NCBI GenBank assembly: GCA_027943335.1
Contig: BSBK01001304.1
Location: 434,001-498,000, forward strand
Direction of reading: 5' to 3'
DNA length: 64,000 nucleotides
From: Chamaecyparis obtusa
Lineage: Eukaryota; Streptophyta; Pinopsida; Cupressales; Cupressaceae
Within the stretch, counting starts at the first letter, position 1, and each line of letters opens with the position of its first letter. The position numbers were made by a program, and so were the translations under genes. Of the stretch, positions 59,346 to 64,000 are shown in pieces. A model generated the notes under the pieces. That model made no database searches and was not told where the DNA came from. It saw only the letters and a program-made list of their open reading frames with translations.

Positions 59346-60125
59346 GAATGTATAGCCAAGTAGTGATCTGTACTTATATGTGTTAGACTTCTTTGATCTT
59401 ATTGTCATCATATTCTCTTGCAGTTGAGGTAATAGAATTTCAGCAAGATCTATCTGGTGATCTTTCTTTACAATCTTGAATGCCATGTCTACAGTGCTAC
59501 AGGGTACACTATTGAGTCTACTTGATTGAAATATTTTATACCCGATTACATGAGCTATAGATTTGACTGGTGGGTCTTTGATTGTTGATATCCTTAATGC
59601 ACTTCCATCCCATTTAGCTCCAGTGTTCTTTTCTACTTTGGGATGAGATGAACTTTGGAAGGCTTTTTCTTTCTTAGTTGTAGGGAACCCTATAACCCTA
59701 TTTATCATTTTCTTTGTGACCTTGACAAGTTTATCTAGCCAAAATTTTCCATCATGAAACTTGTTTAGAATGATTCTTATCCAGTCCTATTTGAAAGATT
59801 GCGGATAGTGTGTTGTGCAGGATAACCCTGATTCTATAATCTTGCTATGTTCAGTTTTTATCTTTCCATTTGGTCCATAGATTTTTTGAAATGTAGAGGT
59901 CATTTCAAATTATCATATTTCTCTAATTTTGTAGTGAATATAGGCCGTTACATCTTATGTTAACAAAACCCTATCTGGAATGCTCGAGAATGCGCCCATC
60001 TCATCCGTTTGTGCTACAATCTTTGGACGAGGTTTAAATTTTGCTTTGGTGAAATTAGCTCTAACAATTAATTCTACTTCCTCTTCAATGTTTTGTGGTT
60101 TGTTCGCAGATGATGTCGATGCCAT
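59346..60125 (-). pseudogene. E13 unrecognised ORF, part 1 (N-terminal quarter)
   Basis: It starts at ATG 60125 (ASTSSANKPQNIEEEVEL). At about residues 45-75 is MGAFSSIPDRVLLT, a stop, then DVTAYIHYK, the motif shared with E3. Then come FQKIYGPNGKIKTEHSKIIESG and, in an open 122-codon stretch (59340-59708), GFPTTKKEKAFQSSSHPKVE and HVIGYKIFQSSRLNSVPCST. E14 is inserted after LLGYTF; the next codons of part 2 read FYLQKYIPG. Stops interrupt the first half. No known domain is recognised. Confidence 0.65.
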
Positions 60126-60679
60126 AAATCAATTCTAGGGTTTCGGCAAGTAGTAGATAATATGTGTTCGGTAGCAAATGAACTTAATCAGTGTTGTTGA
60201 AGAAATGTTGTTAGTTTGATCTTCAAAGGCTTTGAATCTTTTTGAGAAATTGTAGCTTGAACTCTACTCTGTAAAATCTTTGTTCTTAAAAAATTGCAAT
60301 GTAACAATGAACTCTATTTTGTGCATATTTATAGACTTTTCAATATTCCCGTTCAAACTTTCATGCATTAAATACGCAATCTAACTTTTGGTACAAAACA
60401 ACTATCAAACTCGGTGATGTCTACAATTTTCTACTCTTAGTTAACATATGATTTCTTCATCAGTTCACACTGTTGTCAGTTAACCTTGTATAGTGATTAC
60501 CAACAGGTAACCAACTCTCGGTCTCTCTTTTACCGACTATATGACATTGTTAGCTTATAACACATAAACCATAGTGCCTCTTTATTTATTTAGATTTGGT
60601 ATTTGTACATCATATATAGGGAACTGTATGTAAAATGTGATCATTTAAAATGTTAGTCCCATACATACCTTTGTCATAT
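60126..60679 (-). other. E13 gap between gag and the second ORF
   Basis: 554 bp with no convincing coding sequence on either strand, though it may hold a decayed gag tail and the leader of the second ORF. It contains CTCGGTGATG and CTCGGTCTC words near 60410 and 60515. Confidence 0.4.
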
Positions 60680-62081
60680 TTAAGTAGAGGTGCCGATGTC
60701 ACCCAATCCAGTGGATGAGGTTTCACCAATAGTGTTATTTGACTCAGCATTCTGATTAGATGCCTTCTTCCACATAGTATTCCTTAGCTTCATGATGTTT
60801 GCAATAGTATATCCAATCTTGAATGTATGGTTTTCATCTGGTGCTTGGTCTTTGTAGTTTTTGCTTAAATGACCAACTTTGTGATAGTGCATACAAGCCA
60901 TCCCAGTGCTTGTCTAGCTTCTTGATTGTCCAATCTAACTCTTTCTATAACAATTTGTTTCAATATGCCCATATCGACCACATGCAACATAGTTAGTCCA
61001 TGTATGATAATCCAAAACATAAGAGTTACCTTGTCTCTTCAGTTGATATGGCCTACGTTTTGATTTCTCCTTAGGTGACTAGACTTGTTTCATTTTCATC
61101 TTGCACTCCCTTGCAGTGTGTCCATACTTATTACAAGTATAGCATATCTTCTCCATAGTAGTATTGTTAGCAATATCATTTTGTTTAGCTCTGCACTCAT
61201 AAGAGGGATGTCCAAACTTACCATAGCAGTAACAATATCCATTGAACTTAGGAGTGACAGGAGGCTTACCTTGTGCTTTGCTTCTACATACATTAGATGT
61301 ATGTCCTAGTTTTCCACAGTGATAGCATGTCAATACTTTGGGTTTTTGGTTTTGATTGTTGTTGACCTTTTCAGCTTGATGTGATGATTCTCCTTCACTG
61401 GTGTAGCCTATATCAGCTTTACTTCCAAATCTTCTTTGATTAGTCAGGAAGTCATCAATATTTTTGGAGCTATCCTCAACAATCTTCATGATTTTGTTAT
61501 GTTGCTTTTGTATCTTTATCTCATTTCTCAAATTTTCATTGTCTTCTTTGAGTATTGCAACATCTTCAAGTCTTCTTGATAATTCTCTATTCACTCGGTT
61601 CACTTCTTGATTAACATTCATCATCTGATTCGATACTTGAAAGTGACGATCGGTGAGTCTTTGAATTTCATTTTTTTTTATTGAATTTGTTTAATCATCA
61701 ATCTTCAGTCTTCAATAGCCAGATTCTAATCTTGTTCAACTTGCCTAGCATTGTTCATGATTTCCACCATTCTTACCATCTGAGATTCTTGACCGATCTG
61801 AAGTGCTTTCACCTGCTTAGATAGATGTTGATTCTTTTCAAATAGGTTAGTGATTATGCTTTTGGATCCATCAGAGATGCTCCAGAACTTTATCTAACAT
61901 GATCAAATATATCATCAATAGGTTGTTCATGATAACTAATTTCACTTTGTAGAATTGCAAGATTCTTCCTTTCAACCAGTAATCTCTTCAGTTCTTTCTT
62001 TGCATGTTTATACTGTTTCACAAACATCTGCATTTGCATCTTCTGATTCTCAATAGTCTTTTCAAGCGTATATCTATCCAT
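60680..62081 (-). pseudogene. E13 gag with coiled coil and five CCHC-type knuckles (decayed)
   Basis: It starts at ATG 62081 (DRYTLEKTIENQKMQMQM), a Lys/Glu-rich coiled coil with stops. A frameshift at a T run near 61672 leads to 61079-61624, open for 181 codons. Knuckles in order: CYHCGKLGHTSNVC (intact), CYCYGKFGHPSYEC (one Cys to Tyr), CYTCNKYGHTAREC (intact), YVACGRYGHIETNC (one), CMHYHKVGHLSKNY (two). The pattern of many knuckles with short linkers recalls SIRE/Maximus-type Copia Gag. It would package RNA; E14 has the ordinary single knuckle. Confidence 0.75.
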
Positions 62082-62131
62082 GACTTAGATCTTTACCCTT
62101 CAATGGTTAAGCTGTTCAACTAGAGAACTTA

Positions 62132-62143
62132 GCTCTGATACCA
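62132..62143 (-). promoter_or_regulatory. E13 primer binding site (tRNA-iMet)
   Basis: TGGTATCAGAGC, perfect, on the minus strand, two bases from the 5' LTR and 50 bp before the gag ATG. Confidence 0.9.
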
Positions 62144-62145
62144 AT

Positions 62146-63371
62146 TGTTAGAATTAGGAGAGATAGGTACTGAGAGGGGAGGAGTGAATCAATGCCTTCA
62201 AAACTTTTACTTGTGAACCTTTCTGATCTATAACATCATTTAGTAATAATCGACCAAAATAACTTGGATCTAATTGCATGAATCAATCATCTAGTTAACT
62301 TAAGAAAAGTAAACAGTATGAGATCAATATGACAATCACATAACACAAGTATTTTGGTAACGCAGAAACCCCTATTAGAAGGTAAAAACTATGGTGGCGA
62401 TGACACCCACAAATTCTTCACTACTGTAGATAGAAAAGGTTTGCCTATTAGGGCTACAAGTTTTGATCACTTCTGGTGATCTTACCCTGTTAGGAGTAAA
62501 GTGTTAGATCAGCTAGATCTACCTAGTTATAGCATTTTAACAACACTAATGAAGTGTGCACTTAGTTAAGAGATTTACATAAGACTGTTAAGTCTACTCT
62601 GCTAAGAGATTTTATCCAAAAACTCTATTACAATTGTCAGAAAGTAATAGGCAATTATCTACTAGTTGACAACTCAATTGTTTGAAACAAATCTATGAAT
62701 GCTCAATAAAATATCACCTTGACTGTGATGAATTTCTTCTCTAAATCTGCTCGGTAGCCTTCTTTGATTCTACTAATTCTGATAACCTTTATGCTTTGTT
62801 CTATAAAATGATTGACTTGAAGCTAGGCAATGGCTTCAAGTGCTCCTTAAATCATATTTTTTTTCATGTGCAAAATGATGTGAACACACTAAATATATAG
62901 TGTTCTTTGTTTCCACTATAACAAAAATTAGGTTACAATACATAATCATAACCCTAAGATCTATGGTAGAAAATTATCCTAGATCAAATATTACAATAAG
63001 ATAAACATTGCATTTAATGAGTATGTTTTACAATAAATGTTCCTTGATCTTGGTAAACTATTTTACAATCTACTATAACTATTTTCATAGAAGAATGTGC
63101 CATTTTAGAATACTATGCCATTTCCTATGATCCTCGGTAGACAATGTATAAACTGCTTGGTGTATACTGTGATGCTCAGTGTTTACTATCTGTAGGTGTC
63201 AGTGTCGGTGTCTACTGGTGCTCGGTAAACTGTATAGTGCTTGATGTAGAGGCTTTACTGACTACTCTATCTTACTTCTAGTTACTGACCAACTCAATAT
63301 AAGTAACTGATTGATCTCCTTGATATCCTTTGATACTAATGACAACCTTAAATGGTCAATAGAGATTAACA
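62146..63371 (-). repeat. E13 5' LTR (1226 bp)
   Basis: The plus-strand edges are TGTTAGAATTAGG and GAGATTAACA. It contains CTTACCCTGTTAGGAGT, repeated TTAAGAGATTT words, a TATATA near 62893, and CTCGGT/GTCGGTG words at 63136-63230. It aligns with 49292-50511. No genes. Confidence 0.85.
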
Positions 63372-63376
63372 GACAT

Positions 63377-63531
63377 CTTGAGCATCATTGAATTTTCATT
63401 TTAGTTCTTCAATTTCTTTTTCAAATCTATCTAGATCTTCAAGAGCAGCTTCAAGATTTCTTTTCAAATGTTTCATTTCTATCTTTTACATGATCTCCTC
63501 AAGTGGTTAAACTTATTTTTGAGGACCAGAG
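63377..63531 (-). pseudogene. E12 gag, 5' end (decayed)
   Basis: The minus-strand reading KHLKRNLEAALEDLDRFEKE, then EELK, stop, KFNDAQD runs into GACAT and continues at 49291 as IKRLRKDLKECPTT. The same stretch occurs in E3 (KHLKKNLEETLEDL). It is coiled coil. Confidence 0.7.
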
Positions 63532-63542
63532 AATTGATACCA
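63531..63542 (-). promoter_or_regulatory. E12 primer binding site, degenerate
   Basis: TGGTATCAATTC on the minus strand keeps the first eight bases of the initiator-Met site and has three changes. It lies two bases from the LTR edge. Confidence 0.6.
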
Positions 63543-63544
63543 AT

Positions 63545-64000
63545 TATTAGGAATGGGAACACTTAGAGAGGGGCCGGGCGGGGGGGTGGGGTAGTGACTC
63601 AGTGTTCACTATATTTAATCTTTAAACTATCTTTAATTATTAAGTACTAAAATGACTATTAACATAAATATAAAACATGAACTCAATACATAACACCAAT
63701 ATGATTACGGGGAAATCCAAATAGGTCAAAACCATGGTGGGAATCGACACCCACTAATATTATGTGCTTGTGTTTTATGATCCTTTTTAGAAGATCCTTA
63801 ACCATGTTAGGAGTTGTCTTTACATTACATTTAGTAAAATGACCTAGTCAAGGGTCAAACCCTATTAGGAGTAATTTACAATAACCTTGTTAGGGGTATG
63901 GACATGCTATCCTAGAGCTCACTACTCAAGTGGTGAAGGCTACAACCTTCTAATCTTAGATACACACTATATCTACTAGATGAATTGGTGTTGTGATATT
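63545..64000 (-). repeat. E12 5' LTR, cut by the window end
   Basis: The plus-strand edge TATTAGGAATGGG matches the E3 LTR edge at 16794. It includes the G-rich box (63574-63590), the GTGGGAATCGACACCCACTAATATT block and CCATGTTAGGAGT/CCTATTAGGAGT motifs in the same order as E3. No genes. Confidence 0.75.

Larger units (their letters stand above)
49292..63371 (-). mobile_element. E13: LTR element with gag and a large unrecognised ORF, no pol
   Basis: LTRs 49292-50511 and 62146-63371 are flanked by GACAT. With E14 and one GAATG removed the element is 8318 bp. On the minus strand: PBS, coiled-coil and zinc-knuckle gag (62081-60680), a 0.55-kb gap, then a single frame of 1202 codons (60125 to 50758), 246 bp, and the 3' LTR. 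These fill the interior; no protease, RT, RNase H or integrase is present. It must be mobilised in trans. LTR differences are about 7% over the first 430 bp by eye, so it is older than E2. Gag and PBS place it with the Copia-type E3/E12 group. Confidence 0.85.

Overview
The window looks like intergenic DNA from a large plant genome, probably a seed plant and possibly a gymnosperm, although nothing in it fixes the species. It is AT-rich and I recognise no host gene, rRNA or intact tRNA. Essentially all of it is LTR retrotransposons in various states of decay, inserted into one another. I label them E1 to E14 from left to right. Evidence for plant elements is the initiator-Met primer site (TGGTATCAGAGC), Copia and Ty3/Gypsy polyproteins with plant-type motifs, and 5-bp target duplications.

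Left block (1-20169). E1 is a minus-strand Ty3/Gypsy element (gag, protease, RT, RNase H, integrase). Its RT is split by E2, a complete plus-strand Copia element (4045-11211; LTRs of 1271 bp each, TSD TATCT). E1 seems in turn to sit in E3, a minus-strand Copia-type element with a many-zinc-knuckle gag and an unrecognised second ORF. E4 is the 3' end of a plus-strand Copia element.

Middle block (20170-43386). E5 is a minus-strand Tat/Ogre-like gag interrupted by E6, a 4.19-kb solo-LTR-like unit (TSD GGAAG). E7 is a plus-strand Tat-like element cut off inside RT. E8 is a related LTR plus long leader with degenerate tandem repeats. E9 is a Copia LTR scrap. E10 (38221-43386) is an LTR element with a 2.1-kb interior, a tRNA-Arg-type primer site, one unrecognised ORF in a single frame, and a tRNA-like pseudogene.

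Right block (43387-64000). E11 is a minus-strand Copia element lacking its 3' end. E12 is a minus-strand relative of E3 split by E13 (49292-63371, TSD GACAT). E13 is itself split by E14 (53589-59345, TSD GAATG), a Copia element with an internal integrase-RT deletion. Removing E14 from E13 restores one reading frame of 1202 codons running from just after gag to just before the 3' LTR. E13 therefore has gag plus a large unrecognised ORF where pol should be, and no protease, RT or integrase. Part of that ORF recurs in E3.

Cross-element patterns: a doubled polypurine tract in four Copia-type elements; a shared C-rich box near LTR ends; repeated CCTAACAGGG-like motifs in LTRs; ACCGAG...CTCGGT hairpins; and decay dominated by G:C to A:T changes that hit catalytic residues and zinc-knuckle cysteines. 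All coding regions here carry stops or lost residues, so nothing in the window is likely to be autonomous. All translations and comparisons were done by eye.
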